The position numbers and the translations under genes are program-made. Shown piece after piece: positions 9,702-18,027 of a stretch of DNA of 64,000 nucleotides; within the stretch, counting starts at the first letter, position 1, and each line of letters opens with the position of its first letter. The DNA comes from Flavilitoribacter nigricans DSM 23189 = NBRC 102662 (GTDB taxonomy: Bacteria; Bacteroidota; Bacteroidia; Chitinophagales; Saprospiraceae). The notes under the pieces were generated by a model. It was not told the DNA's origin, did not search any database, and saw nothing but the letters and a program-made list of their open reading frames with translations. The stretch lies in contig NZ_PDUD01000021.1 of NCBI RefSeq assembly GCF_002646595.1, positions 281,051 to 345,050 of the forward strand, given 5' to 3'.

Positions 9702-10409
9702 CTACTGCTGTAGGATATCGGCGCCCAGGTACTTATCCTCTTTGTGGGTATACCACTTCCGCTCTTTGGGAAGCCGGAAATTTTTGATCTTTTCCTCTCC
9801 TTTCAGGGTGATGTATTCTCCGTCATTAGTGGCTTCGTCGTGATAGAACCGGTAACCGGTCAGGGCGTAGCTGGACGGGTCGAAGTAGAAATACCAGATA
9901 TCCGATCCCACTTCCGGGGAGTACGTCACTTTAAGCCGGTAGGCAGCTTTGCCCATGAATTCATCCATTTTTACTTCGTGGAGTATCGTTCCCGGGTCGG
10001 TCAGTTTCATGGGTAGTCCCCACAGGTAGGTATAGTAATTGCGCATGGTTTTGGCGCGATCGCAGTTGAGGCGATATTTTTCCAGATCTTCCGGGCTGAT
10101 ATCACTGTTGCCGTTGAGCTCGTAGGTGCAATCATCCATGGCAATATTATAGACCAGTTGATTGCCTTCCCGCATCTGATCCAGCCGGAAGGTTTGCTTT
10201 TTGAGATCGATCCCGATGGTGGTAGTCCGGTCGCTGCCGCCGGGGCGGGTTTCTTTAAGATTCAGGGTCATTGGCGTTTTTCCCCACTGACCTTTGGGAT
10301 CGTGGTATTTTATGCTGCGTTCCAGCAGGGTTTCCGCACTTACAGTTTGAGCCCGCAGACCGGTTGCGGTCACCAGGAGTAATAAAAACAGTTGGATGTA
10401 CATCTTCAT
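9702..10409 (-). CDS. Secreted DUF6503-like periplasmic protein
   Basis: 235 aa. Signal peptide MKMYIQLFLLLLVTATGLRA-Q. The mature part has repeating antiparallel strands with pattern KYHDPKGQWGK near the start, FRLDQMREGNQL, YLWGLPMKLTDPG, IWYFYFDPSSYALTGYRFYHD and GEEKIKNFRLPKERKWY. This resembles the LolA-like half-barrel and the Bacteroidota-restricted DUF6503 proteins; the family name is from memory. No catalytic motif is seen. Monocistronic; the preceding minus-strand gene (MFS) lies 142 bp upstream. Confidence 0.6.
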   Translation of the reverse strand: MKMYIQLFLLLLVTATGLRAQTVSAETLLERSIKYHDPKGQWGKTPMTLNLKETRPGGSDRTTTIGIDLKKQTFRLDQMREGNQLVYNIAMDDCTYELNGNSDISPEDLEKYRLNCDRAKTMRNYYTYLWGLPMKLTDPGTILHEVKMDEFMGKAAYRLKVTYSPEVGSDIWYFYFDPSSYALTGYRFYHDEATNDGEYITLKGEEKIKNFRLPKERKWYTHKEDKYLGADILQQ

Positions 10410-10551
10410 GATCTTGATTATTGTAGTCAGGTGAAAATTTGCGCCGGCCGGATAATTGAAGTATTCCCCTCCGGCAACGCTTTCGTATTATTGAACAGTG
10501 AAGAAACGACAGTTTTTTATCAGCATTCTCCATTTCATTTCCAATGATCGT

Positions 10552-11829
10552 TTAATGTCCTACCCGCAACACTTTCTGATCCTTTTGCCGGATCCATACC
10601 AAAGGCAGTACCAACAGCAGAACGCAGGAGATTACCGCCAGGCCGATGGCGATGCCGAAAACCTCCACGGCGGCACCCAGGCCTAAAGCAATGACGGCGG
10701 ACCAGATCGTTTTGATCTGCGACTGGGCCGACAGCGCACTGGCCAGGATATCTTCCTGTACCTGATCGGCGATAAAGGCAGTGCCCATCGGTTTGCGCAG
10801 GTTCTCGATCACAAAAACGCCGATATACAGCAGGACGGCCGGAACGATCAATTCCATCTGATAGGCCATGCCACTGCCCATACCGATCAGCAGGCAGGCG
10901 GCCATGGTCCAGTTGATCGGCGCGCGCAATTCTACAAAACGATCGGCAATCCGGCCGGCACTCTGGGAGGCACTGGCCGTCAACAGAAAAATAATAAAAT
11001 AGGCTATACCGATCAGAATGGCCGACCGGCTTTTTTCGGATAGAGCGGTCAGAAAGGGCAAACTCAGGGCGAGCGTCTGTAAAATAGGTTGTAAATAATC
11101 TTTTACGGCTTTAAAAAAAGCACTGGACAGGGACACATTGTTGACGGCCCGCAGGATGGATCGATGGCGAAACGTCATGATGAAGGCGCGCCAGATGGTG
11201 CGAAATCTAGCCCGGATCGCCTGGCGGTTCTTCCAGGAGGTTTCCGCGCCGTCCAGGTTTTTGGGGTAGGACCAGATCAGGGCCATATCCAGCAGGTAGG
11301 GGATGATGGAGAGCAGAAAAACGGACGTATAGTTTCTACTCCAGACCACGACTACTGCGGCCAGCAGGGAGGACAAAGCCGAACCCCGCTGCGACCAGGC
11401 CCGGGTATGGCCGTAATAGTGGACTTTCTGGTCCGACCAGCCCTGTATCTGCAGATAGGTAAAGATCATGGCTTTGTGTACACCGCTTCGAAATGCGTCT
11501 CCCATGGCGTAGAAGACCATAGCGAGCAGGAGAAACCCGTAGGCTTCGGCTGCGTAAAAAATAAAGAAGGAAACGATATAGAATAAAAAGGCCAGGATCA
11601 TGGTACGGCGGCGGCCGAAGGTGTCAGCGAGGAAACCGGAAGGTATTTCCATCAGGTTAATGGCCACTTCCCGGACTGCGTAGAGGGTGCCGATCTGCCA
11701 GTAACTCACCCCCTTTTCCAAAAAGAACAACAGCAGGAAGGGCTCAAAGAAACGGAGGTTCTTCAAGAAGCCGTAGGCACAGAATTTCCAGAATTGCCGG
11801 TTCTTTTTAAACGTTTGCGGTTTGGGCAT
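10552..11829 (-). CDS. Major facilitator superfamily transporter
   Basis: 425 aa, about 12 hydrophobic helices. The cytoplasmic loop 2-3 carries the MFS signature in the form GFLADTFGRRRTM (about 63-75). N-terminal 30 residues are basic and aromatic (KKNRQFWKFCAYGFLKNLRFF). Two six-helix halves are separated by a basic loop around residues 190-215. Substrate cannot be told; related Bacteroidota proteins are only annotated as MFS. The gene diverges from the ECF sigma cassette at 12047, with a 217-bp shared upstream region. Confidence 0.85.
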   Translation of the reverse strand: MPKPQTFKKNRQFWKFCAYGFLKNLRFFEPFLLLFFLEKGVSYWQIGTLYAVREVAINLMEIPSGFLADTFGRRRTMILAFLFYIVSFFIFYAAEAYGFLLLAMVFYAMGDAFRSGVHKAMIFTYLQIQGWSDQKVHYYGHTRAWSQRGSALSSLLAAVVVVWSRNYTSVFLLSIIPYLLDMALIWSYPKNLDGAETSWKNRQAIRARFRTIWRAFIMTFRHRSILRAVNNVSLSSAFFKAVKDYLQPILQTLALSLPFLTALSEKSRSAILIGIAYFIIFLLTASASQSAGRIADRFVELRAPINWTMAACLLIGMGSGMAYQMELIVPAVLLYIGVFVIENLRKPMGTAFIADQVQEDILASALSAQSQIKTIWSAVIALGLGAAVEVFGIAIGLAVISCVLLLVLPLVWIRQKDQKVLRVGH

Positions 11830-11984
11830 GTCTTAGTTACCAGGTGAGTATTGCGCAGTTTTACAAAAAAAATGAAAGGTGGTATATAGCTGATGCATTG
11901 CTTCTACGTTTGTTAACACAGGCTGCCGGGAAAGCAGGATCTTGGCGGCGATTACCGTATACCAGGTCAATATACACTTTCTGG

Positions 11985-12017
11985 AAAATTCTGTAAATCC
12001 AAAAATCCTGTAAATTC
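11985..12017. repeat. Imperfect tandem repeat upstream of ECF sigma gene
   Basis: AAAATTCTGTAAATCC (11985-12000) is followed directly by AAAAATCCTGTAAATTC (12001-12017), two copies built on the core CTGTAAAT. It ends 30 bp before the sigma-factor ATG, so it could affect its promoter or leader, or be an intergenic repeat. Confidence 0.5.
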
Positions 12018-12046
12018 TGTTCCGGGCTTATTATTTTCGCGAACTC

Positions 12047-12625
12047 ATGATAACCGATCAGCAACTTTGGCAAAAATTAAAGGATGGTCACGAAGATGCC
12101 CTGGAGCAAATTTACCGGGAGCATGTGGACGCCCTTTTGCGGTACGGTGGACAATTCTGCCGGGATGCCAGTCTGATCGAAGATTGCCTGCACGATCTCT
12201 TCGTGGACCTTTGGCGCAACCGGGAAGGCCTCCGTGATAACGATAATATTCGCCCCTATCTACTGGTGGCCCTGCGCCGGAAACTGATCCGTCAGATCGG
12301 GAAATTACAGAAAACCCAGAACGAAAGAGATACCCGGGAGGTCGATTTTCTCGCCGAGCCGGCTATTGACGAGTCGATTATCGGACGGGAGATCTCCGAA
12401 GCCAACGCCCGGGCCCTGAAGCAGGCGATGGCGCAATTGAGCAAACGCCAGCGGGAAGTGCTGTACCTAAAGTACTTCGAAGATATGAGTTACGAGGATA
12501 TTTGTGAAGCGCTGGGCATCAATTATCAGTCGGTCCGAAACCTGGTATCTACCGGGATCAAGGCCCTGAGAAAGTACCTGACGGTGCTCTGGCTAATTTT
12601 TTTGAATTTTTTCCTTGCAAATTGA
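12047..12625 (+). CDS. ECF-type RNA polymerase sigma factor (FecI-like)
   Basis: 192 aa. Region 2 covers about 8-75 (ALEQIYREHVDALLRYGG, then IEDCLHDLFVDLWRNRE) and region 4 about 118-175 (LSKRQREVLYLKYFEDMSY followed by the helix-turn-helix DICEALGINYQSVRNLVSTG). The C-terminus adds a hydrophobic tail (LTVLWLIFLNFFLAN) of about 15 residues, unusual for a soluble sigma factor and perhaps a membrane or anti-sigma contact. It heads a same-strand cassette with a lipoprotein, FecR and a TonB receptor, the layout of surface-signalling regulation in which receptor occupancy releases the sigma factor. Confidence 0.88.
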   Translation: MITDQQLWQKLKDGHEDALEQIYREHVDALLRYGGQFCRDASLIEDCLHDLFVDLWRNREGLRDNDNIRPYLLVALRRKLIRQIGKLQKTQNERDTREVDFLAEPAIDESIIGREISEANARALKQAMAQLSKRQREVLYLKYFEDMSYEDICEALGINYQSVRNLVSTGIKALRKYLTVLWLIFLNFFLAN

Positions 12626-12675
12626 GTACAAAACCGGCCGGCCGGTCTTATACAGATAAAAGCATCTGGATAAGC

Positions 12676-13149
12676 ATGAAATATTTAAAGTTTTTGCTGC
12701 TTTGGGGAGGGTTACTGAGCCTGGGGTGTGAGAAGGAAACGACAACGATCGCCAACATCTATATCGACGAAGATCTGGCGCCTTACTTTGAGCGTTTTCA
12801 GGAAGAGGGGAGTAGCCGGGGAGTGACGGTAGATTTTGAAATAGCGAATATTTCGGCCTATTTAGAAGATATTCCGGAGGCTAATGTTTCCGGGCAGTGT
12901 TATTACAATACCGACGAACCCAACCGCCTGGTGATCGATATGTCCTTCTGGCGGCAGGCGTCGGATATCCGAAAGGAATTTGTCATATTCCACGAACTGG
13001 GGCATTGTTTCCTGAAAAGAAGTCATCTGGAAACGACCCTTTCGGATGGCACCTGTGCCAGTATGATGCACAGTGGCCTCAGCGGTTGCCGGAATGCGTA
13101 CAACAGTGTAACCCGCTCCGGCTATCTGGACGAGTTGTTTTTAGAGTAA
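12676..13149 (+). CDS. Putative HExxH metallopeptidase-like lipoprotein in sigma/FecR cassette
   Basis: 157 aa from the ATG at 12676, chosen because it gives a proper lipoprotein signal (MKYLKFLLLWGGLLSLGC). An upstream TTG frame start at 12622 overlaps the sigma gene end. The mature protein carries FVIFHELGHCFLKRSH near residue 100: a HExxH zinc motif, followed seven residues after its second His by another His, close to but not the metzincin spacing. Four further Cys could form disulfides. Its position between the ECF sigma and FecR genes is odd; it could be a periplasmic protease in the signalling chain, or an unrelated passenger. Active-site function is inferred from the motif only. Confidence 0.65.
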   Translation: MKYLKFLLLWGGLLSLGCEKETTTIANIYIDEDLAPYFERFQEEGSSRGVTVDFEIANISAYLEDIPEANVSGQCYYNTDEPNRLVIDMSFWRQASDIRKEFVIFHELGHCFLKRSHLETTLSDGTCASMMHSGLSGCRNAYNSVTRSGYLDELFLE

Positions 13150-13170
13150 ACGAAGTTTTAACTTCAGCAT

Positions 13171-14151
13171 ATGAAAGATATTTACCAAAACTACGATGCG
13201 GTACAGCTCGCGGCGGATGAGGACTTCATTCGCTGGGTGAAGAACGGTACGCCCGAAGCGAACGCTTCCTGGCAAAGCTGGCTCGATCGCCATCCGGAAA
13301 AACGGGAGGAGGTGGAAACCGCTCGGGTTTTGGTACAGCGCATCCGGTTTGAGCCCGCAAAACCCGCGGTAGATACCGATCGACTGTGGGCGCGGATCCA
13401 GGCGGACAAGGATAAGCCGGCTGTGGTGAAACCCGTCGGTGGACGCCGTCGCTTTTTATTCGGCATGGCGGGAGCAGTGGCGGCGGCCATCGCCCTGATC
13501 CTGTTCATCGTGTTCGGTATCGAACGGCCGAATCTGGTAAGTACGGAATACCAGGAACATCTGGCGGTGACGCTGCCGGATCAGTCCCAGGTCCAGCTCA
13601 ATGCCGCCAGTACCCTGAGCTATGATGATAGCGGTCGCCGGATCGAGCTGGACGGAGAAGCTTTTTTTGCCGTTGAAAAGGGCAGTTCCTTTGTAGTGAA
13701 GACGGATCGGGGAACGGTTGAAGTGCTCGGTACGCAGTTTAATGTCTACAGCCGGAACGATCGTTTTCGGGTCAAATGCACCGAGGGGCGCGTGCAGGTA
13801 ACTGCGCCCGGAGATGCGGACGGGGTGATCCTTACTCCCGGAATGGCCTGCGAACTTGGGGCCGACGGCCGACTGGTGGTGGAAAATCTAAGCGGCCTGG
13901 AGGCGGAAGTAGACTGGCTAAAGGATATCTATCGCTTCGACAATCAGCCCCTGCGTGCAGTATTTGAAGAAATAGAACGCCAGTTTGGCGTAAAAATAGA
14001 AGCCGATGCATCGATCTCCTCCATCAATCATGTCGGCTTTTTTGAGGGAAATAGCCTGGATTCAGCACTATTCCAGGTCACGCTGCCCCACAATCTGGAA
14101 TCGTCTATTGAAGGAAAAAAAGTAAGCATTAAGCAAGCAGATACCGAGTAA
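13171..14151 (+). CDS. FecR-family anti-sigma factor
   Basis: 326 aa. N-terminal cytoplasmic segment (1-94) with the family's DEDFIRWVKNG-type start and W/R-rich helix (SWLDRHPEKREEVE). One transmembrane helix at about 96-117. A periplasmic FecR domain follows (about 125-215, with AVTLPDQSQVQLNAASTLSY and VEVLGTQFNVYS), then a C-terminal DUF4974/STN-like domain (about 245-320, YRFDNQPLRAVFEEIERQFG). It should hold the ECF sigma factor at 12047 inactive until the TonB receptor signals. Only 3 bp separate its stop from the receptor's ATG, so the two are cotranscribed. Confidence 0.9.
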   Translation: MKDIYQNYDAVQLAADEDFIRWVKNGTPEANASWQSWLDRHPEKREEVETARVLVQRIRFEPAKPAVDTDRLWARIQADKDKPAVVKPVGGRRRFLFGMAGAVAAAIALILFIVFGIERPNLVSTEYQEHLAVTLPDQSQVQLNAASTLSYDDSGRRIELDGEAFFAVEKGSSFVVKTDRGTVEVLGTQFNVYSRNDRFRVKCTEGRVQVTAPGDADGVILTPGMACELGADGRLVVENLSGLEAEVDWLKDIYRFDNQPLRAVFEEIERQFGVKIEADASISSINHVGFFEGNSLDSALFQVTLPHNLESSIEGKKVSIKQADTE

Positions 14152-14154
14152 GGT

Positions 14155-16824
14155 ATGAATACAGGCCTATTACGGTGGATCTTTTTCGCCACGTTTTTGC
14201 TGCTCACCCTGGAGAGCAAAGCGCAGTCCACCCTCATGCCTTATCACCTGGAAGTAAAAGCGGGGCAAAGCTTGCTGGATGCTATCCAGCAACTGGCGGA
14301 GGATTATCAGATCGATTTTGCCTATGCCCCCGATGTGCTGGCCAAAAAGGTATTGGAACCAACTTCTATCTCAGCGCCGGATATGGAATCATTGCTTCGC
14401 CAGTTGCTGGCCACCGAAGCGGTTCAGTACCACAGGGTCTCCGCTGATCGCTTTTTACTGCGGAGCCTGCAACTGAGATCTAGTGATGCCACCGACCAAA
14501 CCCTCTCCGTTAGCGGACAAATACTGGATGCCGCAACGGGTACTCCCATGGTAAACGTAGCCATCGCACTGGATACGATGAACCTGGGCACTATGACCGA
14601 CGAACAGGGCCGGTTTGCGTTGAGCTTACCGGCCAATTTAAATGGGAATGCCGTCTGGATCTACCATATCGGGTATAAAACCAAACACATTCCGGTAGCG
14701 AAATTCGCCGGCGAACCGCTTATTCGCCTGCAGTCCGATCCTTTGCCGCTGAATGAGATCCTGATCGTTGACCGGCTTCCCGATCTGACGACCTCCCTCT
14801 CGGACGGCAGTATTAGCCTTCGGCACGAAGGGATCGACGGCCTGAATGCCTCCACGCTGGCCGGAAATGACATCCTGCGGCGGGTACAGTTGCTGGCCGG
14901 AGTAAGTGCGGATGACGATCTGAGCAGCGATATCCGCATCCGGGGCAGTAATGCGGATGAGACCCTGATCATCCTGGACGGTATGCCGCTCTATAAAGTC
15001 GACCATTTTTACGGGGTATTCAGTGCTTTGAACAGCAGTTATCTGGAAGAGGTAAAATTGTATAAGAATGTACTGCCGATCCAATACGGGGGGCGTACCG
15101 GGGGGATGTTGTTGATGCGGTCTGCCGACGAGATCACTACCTTGTCCGGGCAGGCGGATCTCAATCTCCTGTCTGCGGCGCTTACGATGGATGTACCGCT
15201 GAGCAAGCAGATCGGCGTCAGTTTCAGCGCCCGGAGTTCGCATACCAATCTGGCCAACTCCAAATTCTTCGATTGGGTCGACCGGGATGTGGATAATTAT
15301 TTTGACAGCGAATCGCTCGATAATCGTCCGGATATTCTGACGACGAATCCGGATTTCGGCTTTTCGGACTGGAACGGGAAATTGTTGTTCCGACCCAGCC
15401 AGACCTCCCGCCTAGCCGTTAATTTTTTCCAAAGCAAGGACGATTACCTCAATACGTACTACAACCGTTTCGGCAATACCCGGTTCAATCAGGAGCGGGT
15501 TGTCTTTGAGGAAGATTTTCGGGATCAGCAAAGCTGGCAAAACACAGGGACCAGTTTGCAGTATTCCAGTCAGTTAGGACAGGACTGGCAATTTGATCTG
15601 GAGGGCTTTTACACCCGCTATCAGTTTGAGGAGAAATTAAATGCCGCCCTTAGCCGGACGTCAATGGCCCTGGGGACCCAGACCAATTCTCTGGAAAATA
15701 AGCAGTTCAACCTTGTCGAAAATACCGGTGCCAGAAGCCTGCTGACCAAAACCTATGACGATTCCCACAAGCTTGAACTGGGCGGCAGCTGGAACCAATA
15801 TCGCACCGAGTTCGCCATTGCTTCCGAACTGGATACTCTTCTGAGTAGCGAGCGGCAATCATTCGATGTGCAGGCTTTCGCCAATTATCAATGGTCGCCG
15901 GCGCCGGGACTGGAACTTTCCGCCGGAGGACGATTGAATTACTACGATCAAACCGGCGGTTTTTATCTCGCTCCCCGCCTGACGGCCAATTACCGCCTGG
16001 AATCCGGATTTGCCCTGAAGGGAGCGTACAGCATCAATTACCAGTTCATTCGCGAACTGACCCATGAGAACCGACTGGGCCAGTCCGTCAATCTGGTCGT
16101 ATTGAGTGATGACCGTCGTTTTCCGGTCGGCCGGTCTAACAACCTGATGCTCGGCGCTAACTACCAGATCAGGCACTGGTTGTTTGATGTGGAGTTTTAT
16201 AATAAACAACTGGCAAATGTAATTGACCACTCTTCTCCGGTACCGGGATTCGGCAATGATCCATTGCGCCCGGGCACCCGGCAGAACTACACCATTTTTG
16301 TGGGAGAGGGAACCGTCAACGGAGTGGATCTCACGGTGGGCTGGGACTATCCAAAATACCAGGGGCATCTGGCGTACACCCTGAGCAAATCGGTCAATCG
16401 TTTTCCCCAGATCCAGCGGGGAGCGCCGATCCCGGCCCGGGATGACCGGCGGCATCAGTTCAAGTGGGTGAATAATTACCGTTGGGGGCGGTTCAATTTT
16501 TCGGCTAATTACATCTACAGTTCCGGTCGGCCGTATTACGATCAGCGGATCATTCAGGGAGACCGGAGGAGGGATAATATCCGCTGGCTACCGAGTTATC
16601 AGCGGCTCGACGTGGGAGTGGATTACAAGTTCAATATCGGGAGTATGAAAGCTAAAATGGGGCTTTCCGTATTCAATCTTACCGACAACGCCAATGTCAA
16701 ATATCTGCAGTTTATCTATTCAACCAATTCCGAAGAAACCAATCGGATCACCAACCGCATCATCGGCAGCCAGACCGATCTGCTGGACCGGACGCTCAAT
16801 TTGAGCTTTGGGCTGGAGTTCTAA
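14155..16824 (+). CDS. TonB-dependent receptor with STN signalling domain
   Basis: 889 aa. Signal peptide (to about 24), STN/secretin-TonB short domain (about 33-105, LLDAIQQLAEDYQIDFAY), carboxypeptidase-regulatory-like Ig domain (about 118-200), plug (about 230-330, with DIRIRGSNADETLIILDGMP and QYGGRTGGML) and a 22-strand-type barrel to the C-terminal aromatic strand (LNLSFGLEF). The STN domain marks it as a transducer that contacts FecR. Substrate is unknown: siderophore, vitamin or glycan are all possible, and no SusD gene is adjacent. Its stop abuts the T run of the minus-strand RNA candidate at 16823-16941. Confidence 0.9.
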   Translation: MNTGLLRWIFFATFLLLTLESKAQSTLMPYHLEVKAGQSLLDAIQQLAEDYQIDFAYAPDVLAKKVLEPTSISAPDMESLLRQLLATEAVQYHRVSADRFLLRSLQLRSSDATDQTLSVSGQILDAATGTPMVNVAIALDTMNLGTMTDEQGRFALSLPANLNGNAVWIYHIGYKTKHIPVAKFAGEPLIRLQSDPLPLNEILIVDRLPDLTTSLSDGSISLRHEGIDGLNASTLAGNDILRRVQLLAGVSADDDLSSDIRIRGSNADETLIILDGMPLYKVDHFYGVFSALNSSYLEEVKLYKNVLPIQYGGRTGGMLLMRSADEITTLSGQADLNLLSAALTMDVPLSKQIGVSFSARSSHTNLANSKFFDWVDRDVDNYFDSESLDNRPDILTTNPDFGFSDWNGKLLFRPSQTSRLAVNFFQSKDDYLNTYYNRFGNTRFNQERVVFEEDFRDQQSWQNTGTSLQYSSQLGQDWQFDLEGFYTRYQFEEKLNAALSRTSMALGTQTNSLENKQFNLVENTGARSLLTKTYDDSHKLELGGSWNQYRTEFAIASELDTLLSSERQSFDVQAFANYQWSPAPGLELSAGGRLNYYDQTGGFYLAPRLTANYRLESGFALKGAYSINYQFIRELTHENRLGQSVNLVVLSDDRRFPVGRSNNLMLGANYQIRHWLFDVEFYNKQLANVIDHSSPVPGFGNDPLRPGTRQNYTIFVGEGTVNGVDLTVGWDYPKYQGHLAYTLSKSVNRFPQIQRGAPIPARDDRRHQFKWVNNYRWGRFNFSANYIYSSGRPYYDQRIIQGDRRRDNIRWLPSYQRLDVGVDYKFNIGSMKAKMGLSVFNLTDNANVKYLQFIYSTNSEETNRITNRIIGSQTDLLDRTLNLSFGLEF

Positions 16825-16941
16825 AAAAATTACCGCTAAGGTGAAGGAACGGCAGCAACCCAACAGCACCCGCTTTTATCAATAGGGATAATGCGGGCTA
16901 GTGGTCTTTTACGCTTTTATTCAGTCACCCCAGCGGTAAAA
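16823..16941 (-). ncRNA. Candidate structured small RNA, 6S-like architecture
   Basis: Read on the minus strand, the ends pair: TTACCGCT (16939-16932) with AGCGGTAA (16837-16830), continued after a 3x3 internal loop by GTGA (16928-16925) with TCAC (16844-16841). Inside is a large, weakly paired central region and a terminal hairpin, CCCGC (16897-16893) with GCGGG (16873-16869), extended by TTATC/GATAA. Seven T residues follow the closing stem at 16829-16823, as in an intrinsic terminator. A near-consensus -7 box (TAAGGTTTG, one base too long) lies at 16951-16943, just before the 5' end. Closing stem, central bubble and terminal stem in about 115 nt match 6S RNA, and the size fits the Bacteroidota 6S-Flavo class; the family assignment is from memory and unconfirmed. 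Confidence 0.5.
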
Positions 16942-17072
16942 ACAAACCTTACTGAGATTGGACGTGGTCGGTAGATCCAGAGCATGCAGCAAACTCGGTC
17001 TTTGGCCTTACAAAAACAGAGCGCCTGCTTTGCTCAGAGATCCGCGAGCAGCCCGGGTCTTTAAAATATGTT

Positions 17073-17426
17073 CTAATAGTAAAATTGCTCTTGTACGATC
17101 TTTCCGTCATTCACTTCGTAAACACAAACTTCGTCCATTTTCATACGGTTACCGTCCTGCATAGTGATGTCCATTCCCATGGTGCAGGCAAAGAAATTTC
17201 CCGCTACGATGGGATCGGAAACGTAGCTGTCGTGAAATTCCTTGACCCCTTCCTGAAAAAGTTTGGACCTTTCTTTGATGGCATCCAGCCCCTCGGTATT
17301 GGGCTGTTTGGTGTGAGCGGGTTCAACGGTAATGGCGTTCTCTGCGAATAGTTCATCGTAGGCCAGGTCATTTTGGCCGGCACGGCAGATCTCTACCAGT
17401 CGGTTGGCGATTTCTTGAGTAGTCAT
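17073..17426 (-). CDS. SnoaL-like / NTF2-fold protein
   Basis: 117 aa. The pattern MTTQEIANRLVEICRAGQNDLAYDELFAENAITVEP, then IKERSKLFQEG and VKEFHDSYVSDPIVAGNFFACTMGMDITMQDG, ending VCVYEVNDGKIVQEQFYY, is the NTF2-like cone fold of SnoaL-like polyketide-cyclase relatives. Such proteins bind small hydrophobic ligands or act as isomerases or hydrolases; no specific function can be assigned. Stand-alone, transcribed divergently from the four-helix-bundle gene. Confidence 0.8.
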   Translation of the reverse strand: MTTQEIANRLVEICRAGQNDLAYDELFAENAITVEPAHTKQPNTEGLDAIKERSKLFQEGVKEFHDSYVSDPIVAGNFFACTMGMDITMQDGNRMKMDEVCVYEVNDGKIVQEQFYY

Positions 17427-17535
17427 AATTACAGGTGTTTTTGGTTGATTACAGGGAGGCTAAAGATACGGTTTTTTGCTAGTTTTTAAAGTATTTGTTT
17501 TTTATTTTTTGGATTGAACTTTTTTGTAGATTTGG

Positions 17536-17580
17536 GAGAGGTGTCAGGGGAGAGGTTTCAGGTGTCAGGGGAGTAAGGGG
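17536..17580. repeat. Left flank repeat of four-helix-bundle gene
   Basis: GGTGTCAGGGGAG occurs twice (17540-17552 and 17561-17573), 21 bp apart. The 11-mer GAGGTGTCAGG (17538-17548) recurs in inverted orientation at 18002-18012 on the other side of the gene. Confidence 0.75.
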
Positions 17581-17610
17581 TTATTTCTTAATTTCTAAAA
17601 ATTCGCGCTC

Positions 17611-17961
17611 ATGATTAAAAATTTTAAAAACCTCGAGATCTGGAATCGGTCCAGAGCATTGACCAAAACCATTTATTTACTGACCAAAACTTATCCGCAG
17701 GAAGAAAGGTTCGGCCTTGTTTCCCAATTGAATCGGGCCTCCGTTTCTATTCCATCCAATATCGCCGAAGGCTGTGGCCGGAACAGCAGCAAACAGCTCA
17801 GACATTTCCTGAATATAGCAATCGGCTCCATCTGTGAAATAGAAACGCAGATCTATCTTAGCTTCGATCTCGGTCTCATCCCAAAAGAAAAAAAGGAATC
17901 TTTAGTAGACGAGATCACCCAAATTCGAAAAATGATCATCGGCTACCAAAGATCCCTTTAA
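17611..17961 (+). CDS. Four helix bundle protein (S23 / 23S rRNA intervening-sequence protein family)
   Basis: 116 aa. Hallmarks are FKNLEIWNRSRALTKTIYLLT, EERFGLVSQLNRASVSIPSN, the highly conserved IAEGCGRNS and RHFLNIAIGSICEIETQI. The fold is a four-helix bundle that forms a pentameric barrel; it is shared with Avd of diversity-generating retroelements, where it binds nucleic acid and reverse transcriptase. In some spirochaetes it is encoded in rRNA intervening sequences. Stand-alone members are very common in Bacteroidota and have no settled function. Here there is no RT or variable-repeat gene nearby. The gene is enclosed by short inverted repeats (17536-17580 and 17972-18027), suggesting a small, possibly mobile unit. 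Confidence 0.88.
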   Translation: MIKNFKNLEIWNRSRALTKTIYLLTKTYPQEERFGLVSQLNRASVSIPSNIAEGCGRNSSKQLRHFLNIAIGSICEIETQIYLSFDLGLIPKEKKESLVDEITQIRKMIIGYQRSL

Positions 17962-17971
17962 TTAGCTAAAA

Positions 17972-18027
17972 CCTCGCTCCCCTCGCTCCTGCCCCCTCAC
18001 TCCTGACACCTCGCTCCTCACCCCTCC
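17972..18027. repeat. Right flank repeat of four-helix-bundle gene
   Basis: Pyrimidine-rich tract with repeated CCTCGCTCC-like units and CCTGACACCTC (18002-18012), the exact inverse of the left flank 11-mer. It reaches the stop codon of the tricorn-like gene at 18027, so it may also form part of that gene's 3' UTR. Confidence 0.7.

Noticed and set aside
16830..16940. TPP riboswitch, because of GGATAATGC on the plus strand
   Set aside because: No CTGAGA motif, wrong P2 arrangement, no thiamine gene downstream, and the T run and -7-like box favour the opposite strand.
16958..17164. 68-aa plus-strand ORF
   Set aside because: Overlaps the SnoaL-like gene in antisense and has basic, low-complexity composition without motifs.
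17536..18027. CRISPR array or diversity-generating retroelement
   Set aside because: Repeats are too short and irregular for CRISPR, and there is no reverse transcriptase, template/variable repeat pair or cas gene.
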